From DASPWW01 sp963756745 (GTDB lineage Bacteria > Actinomycetota > Thermoleophilia > Solirubrobacterales > 70-9), in assembly GCA_963756745.1 (NCBI GenBank), contig CAVWOU010000011.1, forward strand, positions 1 through 64,000: 64,000 nt of DNA, written 5' to 3'. This document shows, piece after piece, positions 53,338 to 61,806 of the stretch. The number at the start of each line of letters is the position of its first letter. Positions within the stretch are counted from its first letter, which is position 1. The translations under genes and the position numbers were made by a program. The notes under the pieces were generated by a model. That model saw only the letters and a program-made list of their open reading frames with translations. It ran no database searches and was not told the DNA's origin.

Positions 53338-54909
53338 GTGAGCAGGATCTCACCCAGCCGACCCGAGTCCAGGCGCGTCGACCCCGAACAGCTCGAGGCG
53401 CCGTACCTCAACGCGCTGATGGAGTACGCGGCCCGCCGTCCGGGACGCTTCAACGTCCCGGGCCACAAGGGCGGGCCGGCGGCCGACTCGCTGCTCGTCG
53501 AGGCGTTCGGGATCGAGGCGCTCGAGCACGACATCCCGGCGCTGATCGAGGGGATCGATGCCGGCCCCGAGCCGACGCCGTTCACGCGCGCCCAGCGGCT
53601 TGCCGCCAAGGCCTGGGGGGCGAAGCGGAGCTGGTTCCTCGTCAACGGCGGGTCGCAGGGAAACCATGCAGCCTGCCTCGCGCTGCGCCACTCGGGGCGC
53701 CGCGTGGCGGTGCAGCGCAACGTTCACTCCAGCACCATCGATGGACTGATCCTCGCCGGCCTCGAGCCGACCTTCGTCCCTCCTGTGGTCGATGCAGCGC
53801 TCGACATCGCGCATTGCGTCACACCCGAGGCGCTCGACTCCGAGCTGGCCGCGATGAGCGACGCCGTTGGCGCGATGGTGGTCTCGCCGACCTACTTCGG
53901 GGCCATCGCGGACGTGGCCGCGCTCGCGGACGTCGCCCATTCGCGCGGCGTGCCGCTGCTCGTCGACGAGGCCTGGGGCGCGCACCTTCGGTTCAGCGAC
54001 GAGCTCCCTCGCTCCGCGCTCGAGTGCGGCGCCGATCTGGTCCTCTCGTCCGTCCACAAGCTGGTCGGCAGCCTCACCCAGTCCGCGATCCTTCACCTCG
54101 GGAACGGCGGCCGGATCGACGAAGACGTCGTCGATCGCTCCGTGACGCTGGTCGAGTCGACGAGCCCGAACGCGCTACTCGCTGGCTCGCTCGACGCGGC
54201 GCGGCGCCACGCGGCCGTCGACGGCCCGGAGCTCCTCGCCGAGACCGTCAGCGCGCTGAAGCGCGCCCGCGAGGCCATCCGCGAGATTCCGGGGCTCGAC
54301 GTTCTCGACGAGCACCTCACGGATGAGCCCGGCGTGTACGCCTTCGACCCGCTGCGGCTCTCAATCGACGTCCGGGGAACGGGAGTGACCGGTCACCGCA
54401 TGGCGGCGCTTCTGCGCGAGCTCGACGACATCTACCTCGAGCTTTCCTCGGACACGGTGATCGTGGCCGTGTTCGGGATCGCCGAGCCCGCTGAGGAGAG
54501 CGCCGCCCGAATCGTCGCCGCGCTGCGCCACGCAGTCGCCGGGCTGGGCGAGCCCGAGGTGAGCCACTCCCAGCCGTTCGCGCCCCCGCCGCCTTGGGGG
54601 CCGCTCGAGCTGTCCCCGCGCGAGGCGTTCCTGGCGCGCCAGGAGGCGGTCCCGCTCGGCGAGTCCGCCGGCCGGATCGCAGCAGAGTCCCTGGCTGCCT
54701 ACCCGCCCGGCGTGCCCAACGTGCTCCCCGGCGAGCGGATCAGCGTCGAGACGGTCGAGTTCATCCGCAACACGCTGAGCCATGGCGGCACGCTCCGAGG
54801 CGCCGCCGACCGCACCCTCGAGACTGTGCGCGTCGTAGTGGAGAGCCAGAGTCAACCGCGCAATGTGCAAGCACATCGCGCGGTTTCCGGTGAGCCCGGC
54901 GGGCAATGA
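53338..54909 (+). CDS. Orn/Lys/Arg decarboxylase family protein (arginine decarboxylase-like)
   Basis: 523 residues from a GTG at 53338 (a TTG at 53290 is in frame). PLP fold type I decarboxylase of the Gram-positive SpeA/Cad type: GRFNVPGHKGGPAADSLLVE, WFLVNGGSQGNHAACLALRH, the PLP Asp region LLVDEAWGAHLRFSDELPRS and the PLP Lys in LVLSSVHKLVGSLTQSAILH. The C-terminal domain has ISVETVEFIRNTLSHGGTLR. The next gene overlaps by ATGA. Context suggests arginine decarboxylation to agmatine; lysine or ornithine cannot be excluded. Family-3 palindrome 54854-54885 lies inside its 3' end and encodes part of the tail (RNVQAHRAVSG). Confidence 0.88.
   Translation: MSRISPSRPESRRVDPEQLEAPYLNALMEYAARRPGRFNVPGHKGGPAADSLLVEAFGIEALEHDIPALIEGIDAGPEPTPFTRAQRLAAKAWGAKRSWFLVNGGSQGNHAACLALRHSGRRVAVQRNVHSSTIDGLILAGLEPTFVPPVVDAALDIAHCVTPEALDSELAAMSDAVGAMVVSPTYFGAIADVAALADVAHSRGVPLLVDEAWGAHLRFSDELPRSALECGADLVLSSVHKLVGSLTQSAILHLGNGGRIDEDVVDRSVTLVESTSPNALLAGSLDAARRHAAVDGPELLAETVSALKRAREAIREIPGLDVLDEHLTDEPGVYAFDPLRLSIDVRGTGVTGHRMAALLRELDDIYLELSSDTVIVAVFGIAEPAEESAARIVAALRHAVAGLGEPEVSHSQPFAPPPPWGPLELSPREAFLARQEAVPLGESAGRIAAESLAAYPPGVPNVLPGERISVETVEFIRNTLSHGGTLRGAADRTLETVRVVVESQSQPRNVQAHRAVSGEPGGQ
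54854..54885. repeat. Palindrome family 3, inside a coding region
   Basis: AACCGCGCAATGTGC, AA, GCACATCGCGCGGTT: arms pair at all but one position. It shares the GCAAGC centre and the CGCGCGGTT flank with the element at 57011. It falls in frame inside the C-terminus of the decarboxylase gene, where it adds about 10 residues. Confidence 0.7.
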
Positions 54910-55781
54910 GCCCGGGCGGTGTGCCGTGGGGGGTCGACTCGGAGCACGGGCGGCTGCTCGATGTGCTGCTTTGCCCGCCCGACAACTTCCGCTGGCTTCC
55001 GACGAGCGCGATCTCTCGCGCGACGCTCGACAGCGGCAGGCGCTTCGACGCCGAGGCCGCCCGCAGCCAGCACGCCGAGATGGTTGCCGCGTACGAGCAG
55101 GCGGGGGTCCGATGTCACTTCTTGGACCCCGACCCGGCGCTCCCCTACCAGGTGTTCGCACGCGACTCCAGCGCGATGACCCCGCGCGGCGCGGTTATCG
55201 CCCAGCTTCATCAGTGGTGGCGGCGCGGGGAGTACGCCGCGGTGATCGCGTTCTACGAGCGGACCGAGGTGCCGGTGCGCGGCATGATCACCGCAGGGGC
55301 GCTGGAGGGTGGCGACGTGGCCATCGTCGAGCCCGGCGTGATGCTGATCGGGACTGGGGAGGAGCGGACCCAGCACGTCGCGGCTAACCAGCTCGCGACA
55401 TGGATGCGCGAGGACGGCTGGGAGGTGCGGGTCGAGCCGATCCCGGCCCGCTTCGTGCACATGGACGCGGTGTGCGCGATCCTCGCACCGAGGCTCGCCG
55501 CCGTGTGCGTCGACGTGCTTTCGTCGAGCTTCGCGGGCTGGCTACGCGAGAAGGGGTTCGAGCTGATCGAGTTCACCGCCGAGGAGGCCTTGCGGCTCGG
55601 CGGCAACGCGATCTCGCTCGGAGACGAGCGGGTGCTGGCGGGGGCCGGCGCGGAGCTGAACCACGGACTGCGCGCCCGCGGCATCACCGTCCTCGACCCC
55701 GACCTGTCGATGTTCATGCTCGGAGGCGGCGGGGCCCGATGTCTGGCGCAACCACTGCGCCGGAATCGGCTCGGCACGTGA
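54906..55781 (+). CDS. Amidinotransferase/arginine deiminase superfamily hydrolase (DDAH-like)
   Basis: 291 residues of the guanidino-group-modifying enzyme family. Visible motifs are YQVFARDSSAMTPRGAVIA, the catalytic Glu in TAGALEGGDVAIVEPGV, the catalytic His in PARFVHMDAVCAILAPR, LRLGGNAISLGDERVLA and the catalytic Cys near the end in GGGGARCLAQPLRR. The length fits DDAH (about 280) better than agmatine deiminase (about 350). It overlaps the upstream decarboxylase by ATGA and the next gene by GTGA. Context fits a step such as agmatine to N-carbamoylputrescine, but arginine or dimethylarginine are also possible substrates. Confidence 0.87.
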   Translation: MSPGGVPWGVDSEHGRLLDVLLCPPDNFRWLPTSAISRATLDSGRRFDAEAARSQHAEMVAAYEQAGVRCHFLDPDPALPYQVFARDSSAMTPRGAVIAQLHQWWRRGEYAAVIAFYERTEVPVRGMITAGALEGGDVAIVEPGVMLIGTGEERTQHVAANQLATWMREDGWEVRVEPIPARFVHMDAVCAILAPRLAAVCVDVLSSSFAGWLREKGFELIEFTAEEALRLGGNAISLGDERVLAGAGAELNHGLRARGITVLDPDLSMFMLGGGGARCLAQPLRRNRLGT

Positions 55782-57010
55782 GCGAGCCGGCGCCGCGAGT
55801 AGACGCCCGCCGCGTGATCGCCGATCTGCGGGAGCTCGACCGGCTGACGGGCGGGCCAGACGGCGCGCGAAGGGTGTGCTGGGGCGAGGAGTGGCGCGTC
55901 GCGCGGGACTTCCTGACAGAGCTGCTGGTCGAGATCGAGCTCGAGCCCGAGCGCGACGAGGCGGGGAACCTGTGGGCGTACATGGACGGCGACGCCACTC
56001 CGGCGCTGGCCCTCGGCTCGCACGTCGACTCGGTGCCGTCGGGAGGGTGGCTCGACGGCGCACTCGGGGTGATGGCCGCGGTCGGGGTGCTGCGCGCGTG
56101 GGCGAGGGTCGGGCGGCGCCCCCCGCGCGCGCTCGCGCTCGTCGACTGGGCCGACGAGGAGGGCGCCCGGTTCGGCCGCAGCCTGTTCGGGAGCTCGGCG
56201 GTCGCGGGGACGCTCGACCCGGCCGAGCTCGCGGACCTGCGCGACGCGGACGGCGACCGGATCGAGTCCGTGCTCGCCGCGAACGGGGTCGAGCTGGCGC
56301 GCGCGCCCGACGCGGCGGCGCGGCGCGAGCGCCTCGGCGCCTACATCGAGCTGCACATCGAGCAGGGACCGGTGCTCGAGGCCGAGGGCCCGGCGATCGC
56401 GGCCGTGTCCGGATGCGTGGGCGTGGAGCGGCACCGTTTCACGATCAGGGGCCAGGCCTCGCACGCGGGGACGACGCCGATGGATCGCCGCCGCGACGCG
56501 GGTCTAGCGGCGGCGGACGCGGCGCTGCGGATCGAGCAGCTCCCCGCCACCGAGGGTGGGGTCGCCACCACGGGTGCGCTGGCGCTCGAGCCCGGGATCC
56601 CGACCGCCGTCGTGGGCGTCGCCCGGCTTACGGTCGACTTGCGCAACCCGGACCCCGAGGCGCTCGCTCGCTCGCTCGAGGCGGCTCGGGAGGCCGTGGA
56701 GCAGGCGGCGGCGGCACGCGGTTGCGAGGCCCACTCCGAGGTCATGTGGAGGATCGACCCGATCCCCTTCGACCCTCGGCTCGTGGATGCCGCGCGCGAG
56801 TCGTGCCGCGAGGTGGTCGGGTCCGACCGCGTGCTGGAGAGCGGGGCTCTGCACGACGCCGCCGAGATGGCGCGGGTCGTGCCCGCCGAGATGATCTTCT
56901 GCGCGTCGATCGGGGGAATCAGTCACTCCCGCGAGGAGGACACCACCGAAGACGACCTCGCCGCCGGGATCGAGGCCTACGCGGCGCTCGCACGCCGCGC
57001 CCTCACATAG
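55778..57010 (+). CDS. M20-family N-carbamoyl/ureido amidohydrolase (HyuC/AllC type)
   Basis: 410 residues from the GTG at 55778 (an ATG at 55739 is in frame). Metal ligands are visible: His in LALGSHVDSVPSGGWLDGAL with its Asp, the Glu pair in LVDWADEEGARFGRSLFGS, His in IELHIEQGPVLEAEGPA and His in GGISHSREEDTTEDD. The dimerisation domain lies at about 215-330 (GQASHAGTTPMDRRRDAG). The family cleaves N-carbamoyl amino acids, allantoate or ureidoglycolate. GTGA overlap with the deiminase-like gene suggests it hydrolyses the carbamoyl product of that enzyme. Confidence 0.9.
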   Translation: MSEPAPRVDARRVIADLRELDRLTGGPDGARRVCWGEEWRVARDFLTELLVEIELEPERDEAGNLWAYMDGDATPALALGSHVDSVPSGGWLDGALGVMAAVGVLRAWARVGRRPPRALALVDWADEEGARFGRSLFGSSAVAGTLDPAELADLRDADGDRIESVLAANGVELARAPDAAARRERLGAYIELHIEQGPVLEAEGPAIAAVSGCVGVERHRFTIRGQASHAGTTPMDRRRDAGLAAADAALRIEQLPATEGGVATTGALALEPGIPTAVVGVARLTVDLRNPDPEALARSLEAAREAVEQAAAARGCEAHSEVMWRIDPIPFDPRLVDAARESCREVVGSDRVLESGALHDAAEMARVVPAEMIFCASIGGISHSREEDTTEDDLAAGIEAYAALARRALT

Positions 57011-57036
57011 CGCGCGATCTGCAAGCAGATCGCGCG
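57011..57036. repeat. Palindrome family 3 (after M20 gene)
   Basis: CGCGCGATCTGC, AA, GCAGATCGCGCG: perfect 12-bp arms, immediately after the M20 TAG stop and followed by GTTCGCG. It lies between convergent genes and may also terminate transcription from both sides; on the minus strand the loop is CUUG. Confidence 0.7.
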
Positions 57037-57043
57037 GTTCGCG

Positions 57044-58057
57044 TCACTCGCGGCTGACGACGAGCTTCCCGTCGTGGCCGGCCACGGCGTCCGCGGCCTC
57101 ATCCCACGCCGCGGTCTCCACGGTCACGCGCTCGGGGTGAAAGCGGCCGTCCGCCACCAGCTCCATCACGCTCGGCATCACGGTCCGCGCGTGCGGAACG
57201 CCGGTGTAGAAGTTCACTCCTTTCGTGAACATCTCCAGCAGCGGGACGGGAGTCTCCGGCTCGAAGTAGATCCCGATGCTCGTACAGGTTCCGTCGGGCT
57301 CGGTCGAGCGCAGCGCGCACGCGAGGCCCGCCACGTCGGCGCTCGCGTCGACCGTGATCGGGTACGGCCCGAGACGCTCCGGGAACTCCTCGTCGACGAG
57401 CGTCGCACCCAGTCGCTCCGCGAGCTCGCGGTCCCGGGGCCGCCCGCCGGCGAAGTCCACCCGCTCGGCCCCCAATGCGGTCGCGATCTCGGTCGCATAG
57501 AGCGGGATCGAGCCGGCTCCGCCGCAGATCAGCACCCGGGCGCCGGGCTCCGCCTCGAGTTGAGGCGCGACGGTCCGCCACGCGTCGACGATGTTGTCCG
57601 ACAGGCTCGCGACGGACGCCGGGGACACGCCGTCGGGGACACCGAACAGCATCGCGTCGGCGTACGGGACCCGCACGGCATCTGAGAGGAAGCCGCCGTA
57701 CTCGGGGCCGAGCGGCAGCCCGTACACCGAGTTGTACGGAACGGACTCGCAGTTACCGGTCTGCCCGCGGCGGCACCGCGCGCACTCCCCGCACGAGATC
57801 TGGAACGGGACGCTGACGAGGGCGCCCGGCTCGACGGTCGTGACGCCGTCTCCGACGTCTGTGACCTCGGCGACGCACTCGTGGCCGAACGCGAACGGCC
57901 CCTCGAGCGGGGTCGCGCCTCGCACGATCCCGAGGTCGATGTCGCACGTCGCGACCGCGACGGGGCGCACGATCGCCTCGCCGTCGCCCTCGATGTGGGG
58001 ATCGTCCGCGTCGCGCCATTCGAGCTTCCCCTTCTCGATGAACGTGAGCTGCTGCAT
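57044..58057 (-). CDS. Zinc-type medium-chain dehydrogenase/reductase
   Basis: 337 residues. It has the catalytic-domain motif FAFGHECVAEVTDVGDGVTT and the structural zinc cluster ISCGECARCRRGQTGNCESV (four Cys). The nucleotide-binding strand is VLICGGAGSIPLYATEIATA, slightly off the usual GxGxxG. The catalytic zinc Cys lies in VAVATCDIDLGIVRGATPLE. Its substrate is unknown: it could be a sorbitol- or threonine-type dehydrogenase. The ATG at 58057 is only about 7 bases from an AT-rich -10-like box, so the mRNA may be leaderless. It diverges from the APC permease gene. Confidence 0.88.
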   Translation of the reverse strand: MQQLTFIEKGKLEWRDADDPHIEGDGEAIVRPVAVATCDIDLGIVRGATPLEGPFAFGHECVAEVTDVGDGVTTVEPGALVSVPFQISCGECARCRRGQTGNCESVPYNSVYGLPLGPEYGGFLSDAVRVPYADAMLFGVPDGVSPASVASLSDNIVDAWRTVAPQLEAEPGARVLICGGAGSIPLYATEIATALGAERVDFAGGRPRDRELAERLGATLVDEEFPERLGPYPITVDASADVAGLACALRSTEPDGTCTSIGIYFEPETPVPLLEMFTKGVNFYTGVPHARTVMPSVMELVADGRFHPERVTVETAAWDEAADAVAGHDGKLVVSRE

Positions 58058-58064
58058 CGGTGGC

Positions 58065-58075
58065 TTTATATATAG
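58065..58075. promoter_or_regulatory. AT-rich bidirectional promoter core
   Basis: TTTATATATAG stands out in GC-rich sequence in the 72-bp gap between the divergent dehydrogenase and permease genes. TATATA can act as a -10 box on both strands. On the minus strand it lies so close to the dehydrogenase ATG that transcription would begin near the start codon. No clear -35 is visible. Confidence 0.55.
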
Positions 58076-58129
58076 AGTCCGTTTCGCGCCGGTGAGGAGA
58101 CCGCCGCAGGCGACTGGGAGAGGTACCGG

Positions 58130-59683
58130 GTGGAAAGCGCAGCGATCGCGTCCGATGCAGCCGCCGGCGACACCGGCGACAAGGGCCTGGAGAAGGACGC
58201 GATCGGGTTCGCCGACGGGCTCGCGATCGGGGTCGACTCGACCGCGCCCGCGTACTCCCTCGCGGCGGTGATCGGCACGATCGTGGTCGCAGTCGGCGTC
58301 GTAGCGCCCGGCTCGCTGCTGCTCGCGTTCGTGCCGATGTTCTTCATCGCCGCGGCCTTCTACTACATGAACCGCGCCGACCAGGACTGCGGCACCACGT
58401 TCTCGTGGGTGACCCGCGGGATGGGGCCGTGGTTCGGGTGGATCGGGGGGTGGGCGATCTTCACCACCGGCGTGCTGGTGGTCGGCTCGCTGGCGGACGT
58501 GTCGGCGTTCTACATCTACCGCCTCCTCGACCTCGAGACGCTGAAGAACTCGCGCGAGGCGGTCGTGATCCTCGCGATCGTGATCATCATCGTGATGACC
58601 ACGATCTGCGTGATCGGGACGGAGCTGTCCGCCCGCGTGCAGCGCGTCATGGTCCTGGCCCAGGTTGGCGCGCTCGTCCTGCTCGTCGTCGTCGGCGCGA
58701 TCCAGCTGATCTTCGGCGGGGCGCCCGACACCTCGATCCCCGTCTCGCTCTCGTGGCTGAACCCGTTCGACGCGCCCAGTTACTCGGGGCTGCTATCGGC
58801 GTTGCTGGTAGGGGTGTTCATCTACTGGGGGTGGGAGAGCGCGGTCAACCTCACCGAGGAGACCGAGGACGGCTCACGGGCGGCCGGCATGGCCGGCGTC
58901 GTCAGCGTGCTGATCCTGCTCGCCGTCTACGTCGGGGTCGCGGTGGTGATGCTCGGGATCGCCGGGGTGGACAAGCTGCAGAACTTCGACGACAACTCCA
59001 ACATCCTTGGCAACGTCGCCGACGACGTGCTCGGCCCGCTCTCCTTCCTCGTCGCCCTGGCGATCATCACCTCCGGAATCGCCTCCACGCAGACCACGAT
59101 CCTCCCCGCCTCGCGCACCTCGCTCTCGATGGCGACCCAGGGCGCGTTCCCCCGCATCTTCGCCCGCATCCATCCCCGTTTCCTGACGCCCGACTTCTCG
59201 ACGATCGTGATCGGGGTGGTGGCGACGGTGTGGTACGTGGGCGCGGCGATCGTCTCCGACAACTTCCTCTTCGACTCGCTCTCGGCGCTGTCGCTGATGA
59301 TCGCCTTCTACTACGCCCTGACCGGGATCGCGTGCGTGATCTACTGGCGCCACGAGCTGACGCGCTCGGTGAAGAACTTCCTCTTCATCGGGGTCGCGCC
59401 GCTGGTCGGCGCCGTCGGGCTCGGCTATCTGCTGTTCGAGTCCGCGCGTGACCTCGCCGATCCGAAGGCGTCGTACAGCGGGACCGAGGTCTTCGGCGTC
59501 GGGGTGCCGCTCGCGATCGCGGTCGCGTGGACCGTGATCGGGCTGATCCTGATGGTCATATGGCGCTTCAGCAGCAGCGGGAAGCCGTTCTTCCAGCGGC
59601 GCGGGTTCGAGTCGGTGGATCAGGAGATCGCGGACGAGACCGCCGGGCGGGCCAAGGCGCCTGCTACGGCCGGCGGATCGTGA
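58130..59683 (+). CDS. APC-family amino acid permease
   Basis: 517 residues with about 12 TM helices. The N-terminal signature is GFADGLAIGVDSTAPAYSLA, followed by MNRADQDCGTTFSWVTRGMG and WFGWIGGWAIFTTGVLVVGS. The middle has FIYWGWESAVNLTEETEDGS and ALAIITSGIASTQTTILPAS. It is a secondary transporter for amino acids or polyamines. The GTG at 58130 has GGGAGAGG upstream. Its place next to the arginine/agmatine-type operon suggests, but does not prove, uptake of a related cationic substrate. A universal stress protein gene follows after 10 bp. Confidence 0.92.
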   Translation: MESAAIASDAAAGDTGDKGLEKDAIGFADGLAIGVDSTAPAYSLAAVIGTIVVAVGVVAPGSLLLAFVPMFFIAAAFYYMNRADQDCGTTFSWVTRGMGPWFGWIGGWAIFTTGVLVVGSLADVSAFYIYRLLDLETLKNSREAVVILAIVIIIVMTTICVIGTELSARVQRVMVLAQVGALVLLVVVGAIQLIFGGAPDTSIPVSLSWLNPFDAPSYSGLLSALLVGVFIYWGWESAVNLTEETEDGSRAAGMAGVVSVLILLAVYVGVAVVMLGIAGVDKLQNFDDNSNILGNVADDVLGPLSFLVALAIITSGIASTQTTILPASRTSLSMATQGAFPRIFARIHPRFLTPDFSTIVIGVVATVWYVGAAIVSDNFLFDSLSALSLMIAFYYALTGIACVIYWRHELTRSVKNFLFIGVAPLVGAVGLGYLLFESARDLADPKASYSGTEVFGVGVPLAIAVAWTVIGLILMVIWRFSSSGKPFFQRRGFESVDQEIADETAGRAKAPATAGGS

Positions 59684-59693
59684 GCCACGCGCC

Positions 59694-60101
59694 GTGATCG
59701 TAGTCGGCTACGACGGATCGGACTGCGCCCACTCCGCGCTCGATCAGGCTATCGAGCTGGCGAAGCAGCTCGGCGAGGAGCTGCTGATCACGTTCGGGTA
59801 CGAGCCCGGGGGAATCGGCGAGGAGCACGCGGCCCACCGCGAAGCGGTGAAGCAGATGGGCGACAAGGCGACCGCGCGCGGGCTGAAGCGCGCCCAGGAC
59901 GCCGGGGTGAAGGCCAAGGTCGCGCTGGTGCCCGAACGCCCCGTCGACGCTCTGGTCACCGTCGCGGAGGAGCACGACGCGCGGGCGATCGTGGTCGGCA
60001 CATATGGCGAGAACCCGATCAAAGCCGTGCTCCTCGGCTCGACGCCCTACAAGCTGCTGCACCTAGCCGAGCGCCCCGTGCTCGTCGTCCCCGTTCCCTG
60101 A
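59694..60101 (+). CDS. Universal stress protein
   Basis: 135 residues of the UspA family. The N-terminal strand is MIVVGYDGSDCAHSALDQAI and the ATP-binding motif is IVVGTYGENPIKAVLLGSTP, a variant of G-2x-G-9x-G-S. It lies 10 bp after the permease gene and is likely co-transcribed; permease-Usp pairs are common and may couple transport to energy state. The start is a GTG at 59694. Confidence 0.9.
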   Translation: MIVVGYDGSDCAHSALDQAIELAKQLGEELLITFGYEPGGIGEEHAAHREAVKQMGDKATARGLKRAQDAGVKAKVALVPERPVDALVTVAEEHDARAIVVGTYGENPIKAVLLGSTPYKLLHLAERPVLVVPVP

Positions 60102-60133
60102 GCCGAACGCCCGGGATCAATAGCCTTCCGTCG

Positions 60134-61207
60134 GTGAGCACGTTCGAGCGCCTCGCCGAGCTCCCGATCTCGATCTCCTCGTACGAGCTCGAGGACCAGG
60201 ACCGCGAGTACGGCGAGTTCACGCGTCCCTCGACGATCATCCACCTGCGCGGCGACGGCCACGAGGGCCTCGGAGAGGACGTCGTCTACGACGTGCTCGA
60301 CCACATTGCGCACCGCGACGCCGGCCCAGTGCTCGACCTGGCAGGGCCCGGCACCCTGGGCGAGCTGTGCGGGCTGCTCGGCGAGCTCGACCTGTTCCCC
60401 GGGGCGCCGCCCGAGCGTGAGCCCTCGCGCCACTACCGCCGCTGGGCGTACGAGTCGGCGGCGCTCGACCTCGCGCTGCGCCAGGGCGGCGTCCCGCTGC
60501 ACGCGGCGCTCGGCCGCGAGCCGAAGCCGCTCACCTTCGTATGCTCGACCAGGCTCGGCGGGATCGGGGAGGACGCGCCGCCCTCGACAACCGAGCCGGT
60601 CCGCAAGCGGCTCGCGAAGTACCCGACTCTTCGCTTCAAGCTCGACCCCGAGAACGACTGGGACAACGAGCTGATCGCCGAGCTGAAGGAGATCGCGAGC
60701 GTCGACGTCCTCGACCTCAAGGGTCTCTACAAGGGCACGCCGGTCGACGTCGAGACCGACCCGGAGCTCTACCGCCGCGTCGCCGAGGCGTTCCCGGACG
60801 CGTACCTCGAGGACCCCGACCTCAACGACGAGACCCGTCCCGTGCTCGAGCCCCACGCCGATCGGATCACATGGGACGCGCCGCTTCACTCGCTCGCGGA
60901 CGTCGAGGAGCTAGCGAGGAAGGCGATCAACTCGAAGCCGTCTCGGTTCGGCTCGCTGCGCGAGCTGCTCTCGATCTACGACTACTGCGAGCGCGAAGGG
61001 ATCGCGATCTACGGCGGTGGTCAGGGCGAGATCGGCCCCGGCCGCGGTCAGATCCAGTATCTCGCCTCGCTGTTCCATCCCGACACGCCGAACGACGTCG
61101 CCCCTTCGGGCTACAACGATCCCTCCGTGCCCGACGGGCTGGCGACGAGCCCGATGGACCCGGTGCCGAGCGACACCGGGTTCCGCTGGGCGGAGCAGGG
61201 GAAGTAG
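60134..61207 (+). CDS. Enolase-superfamily protein (mandelate racemase/muconate lactonizing type)
   Basis: 357 residues. The capping domain (LAELPISISSYELEDQDREY) is followed by a barrel with YPTLRFKLDPENDWDNELIA, SVDVLDLKGLYKGTPVDVET (probable metal Asp), AYLEDPDLNDETRPVLEPHA and YGGGQGEIGPGRGQIQYLAS. The usual KxK catalytic pair is reduced to one Lys (RFKLD) and the metal ligands are partly changed, so its reaction is hard to predict. The start at 60134 is a GTG. It lies 32 bp after the universal stress gene. Confidence 0.8.
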   Translation: MSTFERLAELPISISSYELEDQDREYGEFTRPSTIIHLRGDGHEGLGEDVVYDVLDHIAHRDAGPVLDLAGPGTLGELCGLLGELDLFPGAPPEREPSRHYRRWAYESAALDLALRQGGVPLHAALGREPKPLTFVCSTRLGGIGEDAPPSTTEPVRKRLAKYPTLRFKLDPENDWDNELIAELKEIASVDVLDLKGLYKGTPVDVETDPELYRRVAEAFPDAYLEDPDLNDETRPVLEPHADRITWDAPLHSLADVEELARKAINSKPSRFGSLRELLSIYDYCEREGIAIYGGGQGEIGPGRGQIQYLASLFHPDTPNDVAPSGYNDPSVPDGLATSPMDPVPSDTGFRWAEQGK

Positions 61208-61218
61208 GCTTCCGGCCG

Positions 61219-61749
61219 ATGGCAGACCAGTCCTTCCCGGACGCGCTCAACGAGCAGATCGCGAACGAGTTCGCCGCTCACCAGCAGTACATCGGCGCCG
61301 CGGTCTATTACGACACCGAGACGCTCCCCCGGCTCGCCCAGTTCTTCTACCGCCAGGCGGTCGAAGAGCGGACCCACGCGATGATGATGGTCCAGTACCT
61401 GATCGACGTCGACGAGGAGGTGCGGATTCCCGACATCGCCGCGCAGCAGACCCGGTTCGAGGATCCCGTCGCCCCGGTTCGGATGGCGCTCGAGCAGGAG
61501 CAGCGCGTGGGCCAGGAGATCAACGACCTGTTCAAGCTCGCACGCGACGCCGGCGACTACAAGGCGGAGCAGTTCATGCAGTGGTTCGTCAAGGAGCAGG
61601 TCGAGGAGGTCTCGCTGATGACCGACATGCTCAACGTCGTCGAGCGCGCCGGCGAGAACCTGCTGCTCGCGGAGGACTACATCGCGCGCGAGGCGCCCGG
61701 CGAGGACGGCGGCGACCCGACGGCCCCTCCGCCCGCGGGCGGGGAGTAG
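61219..61749 (+). CDS. Ferritin-like iron-storage protein
   Basis: 176 residues, ferritin four-helix fold. Iron ligands at the ferroxidase site are visible in LNEQIANEFAAHQQYIGAAV, FFYRQAVEERTHAMMMVQYL and QWFVKEQVEEVSLMTDMLNV. It has an acidic, Pro-rich C-terminal tail (APGEDGGDPTAPPPAGGE). It stores iron and limits oxidative damage. It lies 11 bp after the enolase-superfamily gene and 57 bp before zwf, so it could be in one transcript with both. Confidence 0.92.
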   Translation: MADQSFPDALNEQIANEFAAHQQYIGAAVYYDTETLPRLAQFFYRQAVEERTHAMMMVQYLIDVDEEVRIPDIAAQQTRFEDPVAPVRMALEQEQRVGQEINDLFKLARDAGDYKAEQFMQWFVKEQVEEVSLMTDMLNVVERAGENLLLAEDYIAREAPGEDGGDPTAPPPAGGE

Positions 61750-61806
61750 CGGTTCGAGTAACGAGCCGGTAACGAAGAGGTGGGCCGCTCCGATACGGTG
61801 GCCCGG

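Noticed and set aside
58076..58129. Glycine-type riboswitch before the permease (GGTGAGGAGACCGCC)
   Set aside because: The leader is too short, and the conserved glycine aptamer core is missing.
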